Assembly: GCF_015221875.1 (NCBI RefSeq)
Contig: NZ_JACYGY010000002.1
Coordinates: forward strand, 665,573-729,572
Direction of reading: 5' to 3'
DNA from: Dyadobacter subterraneus
Lineage (GTDB): Bacteria; Bacteroidota; Bacteroidia; Cytophagales; Spirosomataceae
Length of the DNA: 64,000 nt
The notes under the pieces are model-generated. The model ran no database searches. It was not told where the DNA came from and worked only from the letters and a program-made list of their open reading frames with translations. This document shows, one piece after another, positions 1 through 8,065 of this stretch; the first letter of the stretch is position 1; each line of letters starts with the position of its first letter. A program made the translations under genes and the position numbers.

Positions 1-64
1 AAATACGAGCTTTTACATGTATCCTACTGATTATTCGGATATTTAAGTTTTTTAGATTTAATGA

Positions 65-111
65 AAGAAGGTCAGGATTGCAGAGGTTTCTCTGGTTACC
101 CTGACCTTCTT
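65..111 (-). terminator. Hairpin overlapping the end of the first minus-strand gene
   Basis: A 12-bp perfect stem (65-76 with 100-111) surrounds an inner small hairpin (CAGAG/CTCTG). The distal arm lies inside the last codons of the gene ending at 96, so the stop codon sits in the loop. The U-tract that should follow on the minus strand is weak, so termination is likely but not certain. Confidence 0.5.
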
Positions 112-539
112 CCTTTTCTTTTCCAAAATCTCTTTACGGGTTTGTTGTTATCAATTGCACTGGAAGTAATCACTATATTTTTTTCAAAAAGAAGTTGCTT
201 GATTTCACCGACTGAGCAATCAAACTGTACTGCCAACATTTCGATTTCCAAACACTTATTCAGATATCTATCTATTAACTCTTCTCTTCGGACATTCGTA
301 AGTGCTTTTTTTCTTGGATAAATCTTTTGAATTTCCGACTGGTAGCCTTTTAATATATTAATAACTTCTTCCAAATCAGCTGGCTTCATCCTTATAGTGG
401 ACTGCTGAATTTCATGTAGTTTTGAAAATATATGTTGGCTAATTGATATGAAAATTTTTCCATTCGATGCTTTCAATAATTCTATGTGATATCTGCTTCT
501 TTCTCTTTCCAGCACTTCGGTCTTCAATATCTCCTCCAT
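96..539 (-). CDS. Hypothetical protein, 147 aa
   Basis: I do not recognise a family. The protein is soluble, with no signal peptide or membrane segment. It is mostly predicted-helical and charged, with a Lys/Arg-rich C-terminus (WKRKGRRSG). Residues about 85-125 (VRREELIDRYLNKCLEIEMLAVQF) have the heptad look of a helical hairpin or a small DNA-binding helix pair. The gene begins 23 nt downstream of the broken T9SS cargo gene on the same strand, so the two may be co-transcribed. An ATG start and a hairpin at the 3' end support a real gene. Confidence 0.55.
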   Translation of the reverse strand: MEEILKTEVLERERSRYHIELLKASNGKIFISISQHIFSKLHEIQQSTIRMKPADLEEVINILKGYQSEIQKIYPRKKALTNVRREELIDRYLNKCLEIEMLAVQFDCSVGEIKQLLFEKNIVITSSAIDNNKPVKRFWKRKGRRSG

Positions 540-562
540 GATAATTTAGTTTAAAAGGAAGA

Positions 563-1209
563 TTATTCAACCACAACCTTCATCATTTCCAACTTCATAT
601 GGTCCCCAGAAATAACTTTCAATTGATAAAAACCAGATTGTAAGTCATTTTGTGGATGTACAATAACATCGTTCGAGTCTTTGATATTCTTGATCAGAAT
701 TGGTATGTGATGGCCTTTTGAATCCATAATTTTTAGTTCAAAAGATTTTGTATTACCCATCGACAAAGAAAAAACGCCGTCGCCGGGATTAGGAAAAATG
801 GTTAGAATTCCCAGCTCTTTTCCGCTTATTGATATTATTCTCGAATAATTTACGAGTGAATCATTATCTAATAATTTTATACGATAATATATGGTGTGGA
901 AAGGGGGAGCTCTTTATCAACAAAAGAGTAATCTGTTTGCATTTTAGAGGTCTCATTTTCCTTTAAATATCCAATCTTTTCAAACAATTTTCCGTCCAGG
1001 CTTTTTTGAATTTCAAAACCTTTGTTAACATCCCCCGGACTAACTTTCCAGTTAAGAACCAATTCACTTTTCTCCAATCTTGCAGAGAATGAAACAAATT
1101 TCTCTGCGATATGAAGAGAGGGATTTTCATTAGAAAATGTCTTCAAACTTCCCAAAGACAGAAAAAGAAAAGCAATGCCAAAAATGTATTTTGGAGATAT
1201 TATTTTCAT
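563..1209 (-). pseudogene. Secreted T9SS cargo-type protein, frameshifted
   Basis: Two minus-strand reading frames join into one protein. The N-terminal part, from ATG at 1209, starts with a signal peptide (MKIISPKYIFGIAFLFLSL) and a short Ig/fibronectin-like segment (LVLNWKVS...GFEIQKSLDGKLFEKIGYL). It stops at 877. The next frame continues the same fold (YRIKLLDNDSLVNYSR) and ends in a typical type IX secretion C-terminal sorting domain with FPNPGDGVFSL and SGFYQLKV. Removing two bases (one AT) from the ATATAT-like run near 885-892 restores a single ORF. This could be a true pseudogene, a phase-variable slip or a sequencing error. An upstream in-frame start at 1251 is possible but would put 14 residues ahead of the signal peptide. 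Confidence 0.75.
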
Positions 1210-1396
1210 ACACAGGATAGATATGTGAAAAACAAAAAATCTCATTTTCAAACCGTTGTCTTATGAACAACTGCCTGAAAATGAGATTAAATCTACATTC
1301 TTCCTCTTTAAGAAAAACGAATATTGGTCGTTATCTTCAATTTTATGCAAACAAATCGTATAATATTCTTTATTCGATTATGGCATCATTTTGACA

Positions 1397-2212
1397 CTAT
1401 TTCCTAACCGCCTCAATCGCCCCACGAACACTTCCATACTGATCAAGCAATGATTCTGCTTCATCCGGAGAAACACCTAATTCATCTATAATCATATGGA
1501 TCGCACGATTGACCAGTTTTTCATTGGTCATCTGCATATCCACCATTTTATTTCCTTTTACTTTTCCCAAACGGATCATCACCGAAGTTGAAATCATATT
1601 CAGTACCAATTTTTGTGCGGTACCCGATTTCATTCTTGTACTTCCCGTCAAAAATTCCGGTCCGACAACTACTTCGATTGGAAATTGGCAAGCTTCCGCG
1701 ATTGGAGATCCATTATTACAAACTACACAACCTGTCAATAAACCTGCTTTTCTCGCTTCATTTAATCCACCAATTACATAAGGCGTACGACCGGAAGCTG
1801 CAAGTCCGATTAAAGTATCGTTTTCAGTTAAATTATAAGGAGCCAGATCAATCCACGCCTGCGTCCAGTTATCCTCTGCATTTTCTACCGCTTTTCTGAT
1901 CGCAATATCACCGCCGGCAATAATACCCACAACCAAATCAAATGGAACGCCAAAAGTTGGCGGACATTCCGAAGCATCCACAACACCCAAACGTCCGCTC
2001 GTCCCGGCACCAATATAAAATAAACGTCCGCCCTTTTTCATACGCGGAACAATCTCCTCGATCAAAGCTTCAATTTGAGGAATTACCTTTTGAACGGCAT
2101 TAGGCACAGTCTGATCTTCCCGGTTAATCGAGTTCAAAATTTCATTGACACTCATCTGATCAAGATCATTATATAGAGACGAAGATTCGGTTGTTAGCAT
2201 GGAATGTTGCAT
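1397..2212 (-). CDS. murQ: N-acetylmuramic acid 6-phosphate etherase MurQ
   Basis: Cleaves the lactyl ether of MurNAc-6-phosphate to give GlcNAc-6-phosphate and D-lactate during cell-wall recycling, in the cytoplasm. The SIS-domain signature IGAGTSGRLGVVDASECPPTFG is present. Counted from the chosen start, Glu82 and Glu113 (in NAED) match the two acidic catalytic residues known in the E. coli enzyme. The ORF can be extended to 2296, but the extra 28 residues look unlike the family, so the ATG at 2212 (MQHSMLTTESS) or 2200 is preferred, giving about 271 aa. No murK or anmK neighbour is visible; the gene is monocistronic and divergent from the ilv operon. Confidence 0.95.
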   Translation of the reverse strand: MQHSMLTTESSSLYNDLDQMSVNEILNSINREDQTVPNAVQKVIPQIEALIEEIVPRMKKGGRLFYIGAGTSGRLGVVDASECPPTFGVPFDLVVGIIAGGDIAIRKAVENAEDNWTQAWIDLAPYNLTENDTLIGLAASGRTPYVIGGLNEARKAGLLTGCVVCNNGSPIAEACQFPIEVVVGPEFLTGSTRMKSGTAQKLVLNMISTSVMIRLGKVKGNKMVDMQMTNEKLVNRAIHMIIDELGVSPDEAESLLDQYGSVRGAIEAVRK

Positions 2213-2311
2213 TGATTGAAATCCAAAATTAATTATTTTCTGTGAACGAACCTTTACCAAATAAATAATATGGGATTTATCTAAGTATATCCGCAAAAAT
2301 TTGCCCTAAAA

Positions 2312-2343
2312 TTTGGAAAATAAAAAGATAGGCTTCTAATTTG
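2312..2343 (+). promoter_or_regulatory. Putative promoter of the ilv leader/operon
   Basis: TTTG at 2312-2315, then 21 nt, then TAATTTG at 2337-2343. This resembles the Bacteroidota sigma-A pattern (TTTG, about 19-21 nt, TAnnTTTG) with one base fewer in the -7 box. The leuA leader has the same arrangement (TTTG-N20-TACTTTG), which strengthens the call. Confidence 0.5.
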
Positions 2344-2358
2344 TAACACCAAGTTAGA

Positions 2359-2378
2359 GTCAGCGAAATTTCGCTAAA
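2359..2378 (+). promoter_or_regulatory. Shared dyad element of the ilv leader
   Basis: Contains a perfect 14-bp palindrome, AGCGAAATTTCGCT (2362-2375), inside GTCAGCGAAATTTCGCTAAA. A near-identical copy stands before leuA at 17704-17722. In both places the dyad starts exactly 18 nt after the -7-like box, inside the predicted 5' leader transcript. It could be a repressor operator or an RNA element. Confidence 0.6.
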
Positions 2379-2405
2379 AACAAATTTTTCGTTTTCTATT
2401 GATTT

Positions 2406-2459
2406 ATGTTAACGGCACGTTCCATCTTCCTCTTGATCGTAGTCACGCCCCAGGCGTGA
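2406..2459 (+). CDS. ilv leader peptide (17 aa), attenuation control
   Basis: A short ORF encodes MLTARSIFLLIVVTPQA and then TGA. Codons 7-13 read Ile-Phe-Leu-Leu-Ile-Val-Val, and Leu is also codon 2, so regulatory codons for all three branched-chain amino acids are clustered just before the stop. The ORF lies downstream of a plausible promoter and overlaps segment 1 of a mutually exclusive hairpin set whose last member is a terminator. This is the arrangement of enterobacterial ilv and leu leaders. A ribosome stalled at the Ile/Leu/Val run would cover segment 1; one that reached the TGA at 2457 would cover segment 2. I infer the function from this geometry. Confidence 0.8.
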   Translation: MLTARSIFLLIVVTPQA

Positions 2460-2516
2460 GTGAGATGTAACGGCATATATCCGCACCTCACTCACCCGCT
2501 GAGTGAGGTGTTTTTT
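2443..2516 (+). promoter_or_regulatory. Transcription attenuator of the ilv operon
   Basis: Segment 1 (2443-2449, TCACGCC) pairs with segment 2 (2453-2459, GGCGTGA). Segment 2 extended (2457-2464, TGAGTGAG) also pairs perfectly with 2487-2494 in segment 3; extended to 2467 this gives 10 of 11 pairs. Segment 3 (2484-2494) pairs perfectly over 11 bp with segment 4 (2500-2510), with a CCCGC loop, followed by six T (2511-2516), which is an intrinsic terminator. The 1:2 plus 3:4 and 2:3 folds exclude each other, as in classical attenuators. ilvD starts 19 nt beyond the T-run. Confidence 0.8.
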
Positions 2517-2534
2517 ATCTTACAATAATTCACC

Positions 2535-4220
2535 ATGGCGACAGAACTAAACAGATTTTCGAAAACCCTAACCCAGGAAGTTACTAATCCGGCAGCTCAG
2601 GCAATGCTTTATGGCATTGGATTAAAAGAAGAGGACATGGTAAAACCACAAATTGGTATTGCCAGTACAGGTTATGAAGGAAACCCTTGTAATATGCACT
2701 TAAACGGACTTTCTGTTTACGTAAAACAAGGAATTACGGCTAACAACATGGTCGGTCTGATCTTCAACACAATTGGAGTTTCCGATGGTATGACAAACGG
2801 AAATGATGGGATGCGTTATTCACTTCCAAGTCGTGATATCATCGCGGATTCTATCGAAACGGTTGTAGCCGCTCAATGGTATGATGGCGTAATCGCTGTG
2901 GTAGGTTGTGATAAAAACATGCCGGGTGCTGTTATGGCGATGGCTCGTCTTGATCGTCCTGCAATCATGGTTTATGGCGGAACTATCCGTTCAGGACATT
3001 ACAAAGGACAAAAACTGGATATCGTTTCTGCTTTTGAAGCGCTTGGTAAAAAATTCGCCAACAATATTTCCGACGAAGATTATAAAGGAGTAATACAAAA
3101 TTCAATTCCTGGTCAGGGTGCTTGCGGTGGTATGTATACTGCTAATACAATGGCTGCTTCGATTGAAGCGATGGGATTAAGTTTGCCATTCAGCAGCTCT
3201 TACCCTGCAACACACGAAGGAAAACAGGAAGAGTGCAAAAAAATCGGTGCGGCAATGAAAAATTTGCTTGAACTGAATATTACGCCAAGAGATATTATCA
3301 CAAAAAAATCGCTTGAAAATGCTTTGACTTTGGTTATGGCATTGGGTGGTTCTACAAACGCAGCATTGCACTTTCTTGCGATTGCCCGCGCAGCAGATCT
3401 TCCTTTGACATTGGATGATATTCAGGCAATTTCTAACAAGGTCCCTTTTATCGCTGATCTTAAACCAAGTGGCAAATACTTCATGGAAGACATCCTGGCT
3501 ATTGGTGGTGTTCCTGCGGTAATGAAATATTTGTATTCAAAAGGAATGATTCACGGTGATTGTTTGACTGTAACAGGAAAAACGTTGGCAGAAGATTTAG
3601 CCGAAGCACCGGATCTTAATTTTGAAACCCAGAAAATAATTTTCCCTCTGGAAACTCCGATTAAAGCATCGGGACATATCCAGATCTTGTATGGTAACCT
3701 TGCACCAACAGGTTCTGTTGCAAAAATTACAGGAAAAGAAGGTTTGACTTTCGACGGCGAAGCAAAAATCTGTGAGCATGAAACGGAAATTATTACCATG
3801 CTTTCCAAAGGAGAAATTAAAGCCGGTCACGTGGTTGTAATCCGTAACGCCGGACCAAAAGGCGGACCAGGTATGTCAGAAATGTTGAAACCAACATCTG
3901 CCGTAATGGGAGCCGGACTTGGCGATAAAATTGCACTGATCACAGATGGTCGTTTCTCAGGAGGAACGCACGGATTTGTGGTAGGACACATTACTCCGGA
4001 AGCATTTGACGGTGGTCCGATCGCGCTTGTAAAAGATGGCGACAGAATCACAATTGATGCAAATACACGTCAGCTGATTGTCCATATTTCTGATGAGGAA
4101 ATGGCGGAACGTAAAGCTGCATGGATACAACCAGAGCCAAAATTTACAAAAGGAATGTTAGGAAGATATATTCGCACGGTAAAATCTGCCAGTGAGGGAT
4201 GTGTTACTGACGAAGCGTAG
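2535..4220 (+). CDS. ilvD: Dihydroxy-acid dehydratase IlvD
   Basis: Dehydrates 2,3-dihydroxy-isovalerate and -methylvalerate to the 2-keto acids, the third common step of Val/Ile (and Leu) synthesis. The protein is 561 aa, the usual length. The three Fe-S cluster cysteines are visible: Cys52 in NPCNMH, Cys125 in GCDKNMPG and Cys197 in [12 protein letters not shown]. It is the first structural gene after the attenuator and 78 nt upstream of ilvB, so it heads the ilvD-ilvB-ilvN run. The ATG lies just past the terminator hairpin, so its expression should depend on readthrough. Confidence 0.97.
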   Translation: MATELNRFSKTLTQEVTNPAAQAMLYGIGLKEEDMVKPQIGIASTGYEGNPCNMHLNGLSVYVKQGITANNMVGLIFNTIGVSDGMTNGNDGMRYSLPSRDIIADSIETVVAAQWYDGVIAVVGCDKNMPGAVMAMARLDRPAIMVYGGTIRSGHYKGQKLDIVSAFEALGKKFANNISDEDYKGVIQNSIPGQGACGGMYTANTMAASIEAMGLSLPFSSSYPATHEGKQEECKKIGAAMKNLLELNITPRDIITKKSLENALTLVMALGGSTNAALHFLAIARAADLPLTLDDIQAISNKVPFIADLKPSGKYFMEDILAIGGVPAVMKYLYSKGMIHGDCLTVTGKTLAEDLAEAPDLNFETQKIIFPLETPIKASGHIQILYGNLAPTGSVAKITGKEGLTFDGEAKICEHETEIITMLSKGEIKAGHVVVIRNAGPKGGPGMSEMLKPTSAVMGAGLGDKIALITDGRFSGGTHGFVVGHITPEAFDGGPIALVKDGDRITIDANTRQLIVHISDEEMAERKAAWIQPEPKFTKGMLGRYIRTVKSASEGCVTDEA

Positions 4221-4298
4221 TTAAAAAATAAAAGGTTGCGCAAACGTAACCTGCAATATAGAAAGCTTGAAATTCATCCGACTAAATAAGTAGAGGTC

Positions 4299-6059
4299 AT
4301 GGAATTTAATGAAAACCAAACACAAACAGCCGAAATCGCAGAGCAGCCAATTTCGGTAGCAGCACCAGAACTGATCAACGGTTCTCATGCACTGATCCAG
4401 TCATTGATTGCCGAAGGCGTCAAAACGATTTTTGGATATCCGGGTGGGGCAATTATGCCCGTTTACGATGCTATTTATGATTATCAGGAACAAATTAATC
4501 ATATTCTCGTACGTCATGAACAAGGTGCCGCACACGCTGCCGAAGGATTTGCCCGCATTACCGGTGAGGTTGGAATATGTTTGGCAACATCAGGTCCAGG
4601 CGCTACGAATCTGGTAACAGGGATCGCAGATGCAATCATTGACTCAACGCCGATGGTTTGTATCGTTGGTCAGGTTGGATCTCATTTGTTGGGAACAGAC
4701 GCTTTTCAGGAAACGGATATCATGGGTGTTACCATTCCAATTACAAAATGGAACTACCAGATTACCAATCCTGACGAGGTTCCGGAAATTATCGCGAAAG
4801 CATTTTATATCGCTAAGTCTGGCCGTCCTGGTCCGGTACTTATTGATATCACAAAAGATGCACAGCAAAAATTGATGTCTAAACCGTTTGTGCATAAAAA
4901 ATGTGAAAAATTGCTTAGCTATCGTCCACGTTTGTCGCCAAAAGAAGATCAGGTTGAAGCAGCTGCAAAGCTTATCAACGAATCAAAACGTCCTTTTTTA
5001 TTCTTTGGACATGGTGTTCAAATCGCTGGTGCTGAACAGGAATTGTTACAATTTATTGAAAAAACAGACGTTCCTGCGGCTTCAACTTTGTTAGGACTTT
5101 CCTCTATTTCTGTTGATCACCCGAATTATGTGGGCTGGTTAGGAATGCATGGAAACTATGGAACGAACGTGCTTACCAATTCCTGTGACTTGATTATTGC
5201 AATCGGTATGCGTTTTGATGACCGTGTTACTGGTGATTTGAGCCGTTACGCAAAACAAGCGAAAGTTATCCACATTGAAATCGATCCTGCGGAAATTGAC
5301 AAAATCAAAAAAGCAGATGCACCGGTTGTTGGTGATGCCAAACGCGCTTTGGAAATGCTTTTGCCGCTTGTGAATGAAAATAACCACGAGGAGTGGAGAG
5401 CAGAATTCAAGAAATTCGATGCGATTGAAGATGAAAAAATCACGCAGCCGGAACTTGCCCCAACGACGGAAAAAATAAAAATGGCGGAAGTGATTCGTTC
5501 ACTTTCCGATAAAACAAAAGGCGAAGCGGTAATTGTAGCGGATGTTGGTCAGCATCAGATGATGACAGCACGTTATTATCAGTTTAAAAAACCAAGTTCG
5601 TTCATTACATCGGGTGGTTTGGGAACAATGGGGTATGCACTGCCAGCAGCTTTCGGAGCGAAAGTAGGAGCACCTGACCGTGAGGTTGTTGCCATTATCG
5701 GTGACGGTTGTTTTCAGATGACAATTCAGGAATTGGGAACGATTGCACAAAGCGGTTTGCCTGTTAAAATTATTATTTTGAATAATAATTTCCTTGGAAT
5801 GGTTCGCCAGTGGCAACAGCTTTTCCACGAAAAACGCTATTCATTTGTGGAGCTGCAAAACCCTGATTTTATTACAATCGCAAAAGGTTTTGGTATCAAC
5901 GGACATACCTGCGGCGCAAGAGAAGACTTGAACGATTCACTTGACAAAATGCTTGCTTCCGACAAACCGTATCTACTGGAAGTATTGGTTGAAAAAGAAG
6001 AAAACGTATTCCCAATGGTTCCAACGGGAGCTTGTGTAGCGGATATCAGACTGGAATAA
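4299..6059 (+). CDS. ilvB: Acetolactate synthase large (catalytic) subunit
   Basis: Condenses pyruvate with pyruvate or 2-ketobutyrate to acetolactate or acetohydroxybutyrate, using ThDP and FAD. The protein is 586 aa with the three thiamine-enzyme domains in order. The catalytic Glu74 lies in RHEQGAAHAAEGFAR, and the ThDP motif runs from GDG (468-470) to NNN (495-497). It is followed 53 nt later by its regulatory subunit. Residues 1-25 form a polar extension before the conserved core. It is part of the attenuator-controlled transcript. Confidence 0.96.
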   Translation: MEFNENQTQTAEIAEQPISVAAPELINGSHALIQSLIAEGVKTIFGYPGGAIMPVYDAIYDYQEQINHILVRHEQGAAHAAEGFARITGEVGICLATSGPGATNLVTGIADAIIDSTPMVCIVGQVGSHLLGTDAFQETDIMGVTIPITKWNYQITNPDEVPEIIAKAFYIAKSGRPGPVLIDITKDAQQKLMSKPFVHKKCEKLLSYRPRLSPKEDQVEAAAKLINESKRPFLFFGHGVQIAGAEQELLQFIEKTDVPAASTLLGLSSISVDHPNYVGWLGMHGNYGTNVLTNSCDLIIAIGMRFDDRVTGDLSRYAKQAKVIHIEIDPAEIDKIKKADAPVVGDAKRALEMLLPLVNENNHEEWRAEFKKFDAIEDEKITQPELAPTTEKIKMAEVIRSLSDKTKGEAVIVADVGQHQMMTARYYQFKKPSSFITSGGLGTMGYALPAAFGAKVGAPDREVVAIIGDGCFQMTIQELGTIAQSGLPVKIIILNNNFLGMVRQWQQLFHEKRYSFVELQNPDFITIAKGFGINGHTCGAREDLNDSLDKMLASDKPYLLEVLVEKEENVFPMVPTGACVADIRLE

Positions 6060-6112
6060 TGTAAATGAATTTTCAGAATCACTTGCATTTTTTCACTAGA
6101 CATTAAAGAATC

Positions 6113-6646
6113 ATGACAACTTACACCATTTGCGTATTTACGGAAAATACGATTGGGATATTAAACAAGATAACAACCATTTTCACCCGTCGCCGGATCA
6201 ACATTGAAAGTCTGACGGTTTCGGAAACGGAACGTAAGGGTATTTCACGCTTCACGATCGTCATTCGCCATGAATCCCGCGAAGCTGTTGAAAAACTTGT
6301 TCGCCAGATCCGTAAAATTATCGAGGTGCTTGCCGTTTTCGGTTACCTGAACGACGATATCGCTTACAATGAAATCGCGATGTTTAAGATTTCAACACCT
6401 ATCGGAGCAAAACCGCTTGATATTGAAACGATTAACAAAACGTACAAAGCCTGGGTGGTATACTGGCACCTGACTTATGTGATCATTCAGAAAACAGGTA
6501 CAGAAGAAGAAATTTTCGAATTCTTCAACTATATTAAACCTCACGAAATCCTTGAATTTGTACGCTCAGGACGTGTTGCGGTAAGCAAATCTCCTCAAAC
6601 GCTGGTGGATTACCTGCCGGAAGCGGAGTGGGAATATTATATGTAG
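6113..6646 (+). CDS. ilvN: Acetolactate synthase small (regulatory) subunit
   Basis: Binds and activates the large subunit and confers valine feedback. An N-terminal ACT domain is clear (residues about 2-75: TTYTICVFTENTIGILNKIT, RINIESLTVSETE). The C-terminal ALS_ss_C region follows, for 177 aa in total, similar to typical IlvH/IlvN. The start is ATG at 6113. After it comes a 278-nt spacer filled by a repeat element before ilvC. Confidence 0.95.
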   Translation: MTTYTICVFTENTIGILNKITTIFTRRRINIESLTVSETERKGISRFTIVIRHESREAVEKLVRQIRKIIEVLAVFGYLNDDIAYNEIAMFKISTPIGAKPLDIETINKTYKAWVVYWHLTYVIIQKTGTEEEIFEFFNYIKPHEILEFVRSGRVAVSKSPQTLVDYLPEAEWEYYM

Positions 6647-6667
6647 TCCCAATCAATTATTTTGGAT

Positions 6668-6837
6668 CAGGAGGCTCTTACAGAGCCAATTTTAGAAAAA
6701 CACACTCGATTGCTATAAACAGGACGCTTCTCCGAAGCATTAAATTAACAAATTTTGGGTAATAAAAGCCCTGGAAGGGCTACCTGTTTATAGAGCCAAA
6801 TAATTCCAGCTTTGGCAAACTCCGTAGGAGTTGCCTG
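6668..6837. repeat. Family B quadruple-hairpin repeat, copy 1
   Basis: Four hairpins occur in order: CAGG-tagged GGCTCT-TAC-AGAGCC (6668-6687); CTATAAACAGG followed by GCTTC-TCC-GAAGC (6713-6738); the inverted form AGCCC-TGGAA-GGGCT followed by CCTGTTTATAG (6767-6793); and the inverted CAGG unit ACTCC-GTA-GGAGT-TGCCTG (6819-6837). It fills the ilvN-ilvC gap. The same units recur at three other sites in the window. Confidence 0.75.
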
Positions 6838-6924
6838 TCTGGTAAATGTTAATAAAGAAATATCAAATCCATTTTTAGTAATATTGTCCTTTAATTAAGT
6901 AATCAATAATTCAATTAATAATCA

Positions 6925-7971
6925 ATGGCAAAATTAAATTTCGGCGGGGTCGAAGAAGAAGTAGTTACCCGCGAAGAGTTCCCACTAGAAAAAGCTCGCG
7001 AAGTACTATCTACTGAAACCATTGCCGTGATCGGATACGGTGTTCAAGGTCCTGGTCAAAGCTTAAACATGCGTGACAACGGATTTAACGTAATTGTTGG
7101 ACAACGTAAAGGTGGAAAATCATGGGATAAAGCGATTGCTGACGGATGGGTTCCTGGCGAAACACTTTTCGAACTTGAAGAAGCATTGCAAAAAGGCACT
7201 ATTATTTGCTATTTGCTTTCTGACGCCGCTCAAATCGAATTATGGCCAACTGTTAAGGCTAATTTGACTGCCGGTAAATCATTGTATTTCTCACATGGTT
7301 TCGGTGTAACTTATAAAGACCAGACTGGAATCGTTCCTCCTGCTGATGTAGATGTATATCTTGTAGCGCCGAAAGGATCAGGAACTTCTCTTCGTCGTTT
7401 GTTCGTAGAAGGAAAAGGTTTGAATTCATCTTTCGCTGTGTTCCAGGATGCAACTGGTAAAGCACGTGAAAAATGTATCGCAATGGGTATCGGTGTTGGT
7501 TCAGGATATTTGTTCGAAACTGATTTCTACCGTGAGGTAACGTCTGACCTTACCGGCGAACGTGGTACTTTGATGGGTGCTATTCAGGGAATTTTTGCTG
7601 CTCAGTATGAAGTGCTTCGTTCAAACGGACACACGCCATCAGAAGCTTTCAATGAAACAGTTGAAGAATTGACTCAGTCATTGATGCCTCTTGTGGCTGA
7701 AAACGGTATGGACTGGATGTACGCAAACTGCTCTACAACAGCACAACGTGGCGCTTTGGATTGGTGGAAACCTTTCCGTGACGCTACTAAACCTGTTTTC
7801 GAACAACTTTACAACTCAGTAAAATCAGGAGAACAAGCTACTATTTCAATCACGCGTAACTCACAACCTGACTACCGTGTGAAATTGGAAGAAGAATTGG
7901 CTGAACTTCGTGAATCAGAAATCTGGCAGGCAGGTGCTACGGTACGTAGCCTTCGTCCGGAGCGCGGATAA
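6925..7971 (+). CDS. ilvC: Ketol-acid reductoisomerase IlvC
   Basis: Isomerises and reduces acetolactate or acetohydroxybutyrate with NADPH and Mg2+. The protein is 348 aa (class I size). The Rossmann loop GYGVQGPGQ is at 37-45, with Arg61/Lys62 at the expected phosphate-binding end of strand 2. The catalytic His122 lies in SHGFG and Lys148 in APKGSG. The metal-binding Asp206 and Glu210 lie in SDLTGE. It is separated from ilvN by the family B repeat and is followed 12 nt later by a hairpin, so it may be partly uncoupled from ilvA. Confidence 0.96.
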   Translation: MAKLNFGGVEEEVVTREEFPLEKAREVLSTETIAVIGYGVQGPGQSLNMRDNGFNVIVGQRKGGKSWDKAIADGWVPGETLFELEEALQKGTIICYLLSDAAQIELWPTVKANLTAGKSLYFSHGFGVTYKDQTGIVPPADVDVYLVAPKGSGTSLRRLFVEGKGLNSSFAVFQDATGKAREKCIAMGIGVGSGYLFETDFYREVTSDLTGERGTLMGAIQGIFAAQYEVLRSNGHTPSEAFNETVEELTQSLMPLVAENGMDWMYANCSTTAQRGALDWWKPFRDATKPVFEQLYNSVKSGEQATISITRNSQPDYRVKLEEELAELRESEIWQAGATVRSLRPERG

Positions 7972-7983
7972 TAATATTCTTTA

Positions 7984-8013
7984 CCTTACAGGCCTTAAAA
8001 CCTGTAAGGTTTT
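7984..8013 (+). terminator. Hairpin after ilvC
   Basis: A 9-bp perfect stem CCTTACAGG/CCTGTAAGG (7984-7992 and 8001-8009) with an 8-nt loop and four T. It probably gives partial termination between ilvC and ilvA. Confidence 0.55.
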
Positions 8014-8021
8014 AATAAATT

Positions 8022-8056
8022 TAAGCCTTTACGAAAATAATCGTAGGGCTTTTTTC
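8022..8056 (+). terminator. Second hairpin before ilvA, containing a BlaI-type dyad
   Basis: An imperfect stem (AGCC.TTTACGA with TCGTAGGGCT, one bulge) is followed by six T, which fits an intrinsic terminator just upstream of the ilvA ATG. Its core, TACGAAAATAATCGTA (8030-8045), is base-for-base the same 16-mer as the first dyad before blaI (40410-40425), so it may instead be, or also be, a protein-binding site. Confidence 0.5.
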
Positions 8057-8065
8057 TTTCCAGAC

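Noticed and set aside
4221..4298. Attenuator between ilvD and ilvB
   Set aside because: A small GGTTGCG/CGTAACC fold exists, but there is no T-run or leader ORF.
7910..8065. Longer ilvA start at 7910
   Set aside because: It would overlap ilvC and translate through two hairpins; the conserved protein starts at 8066.
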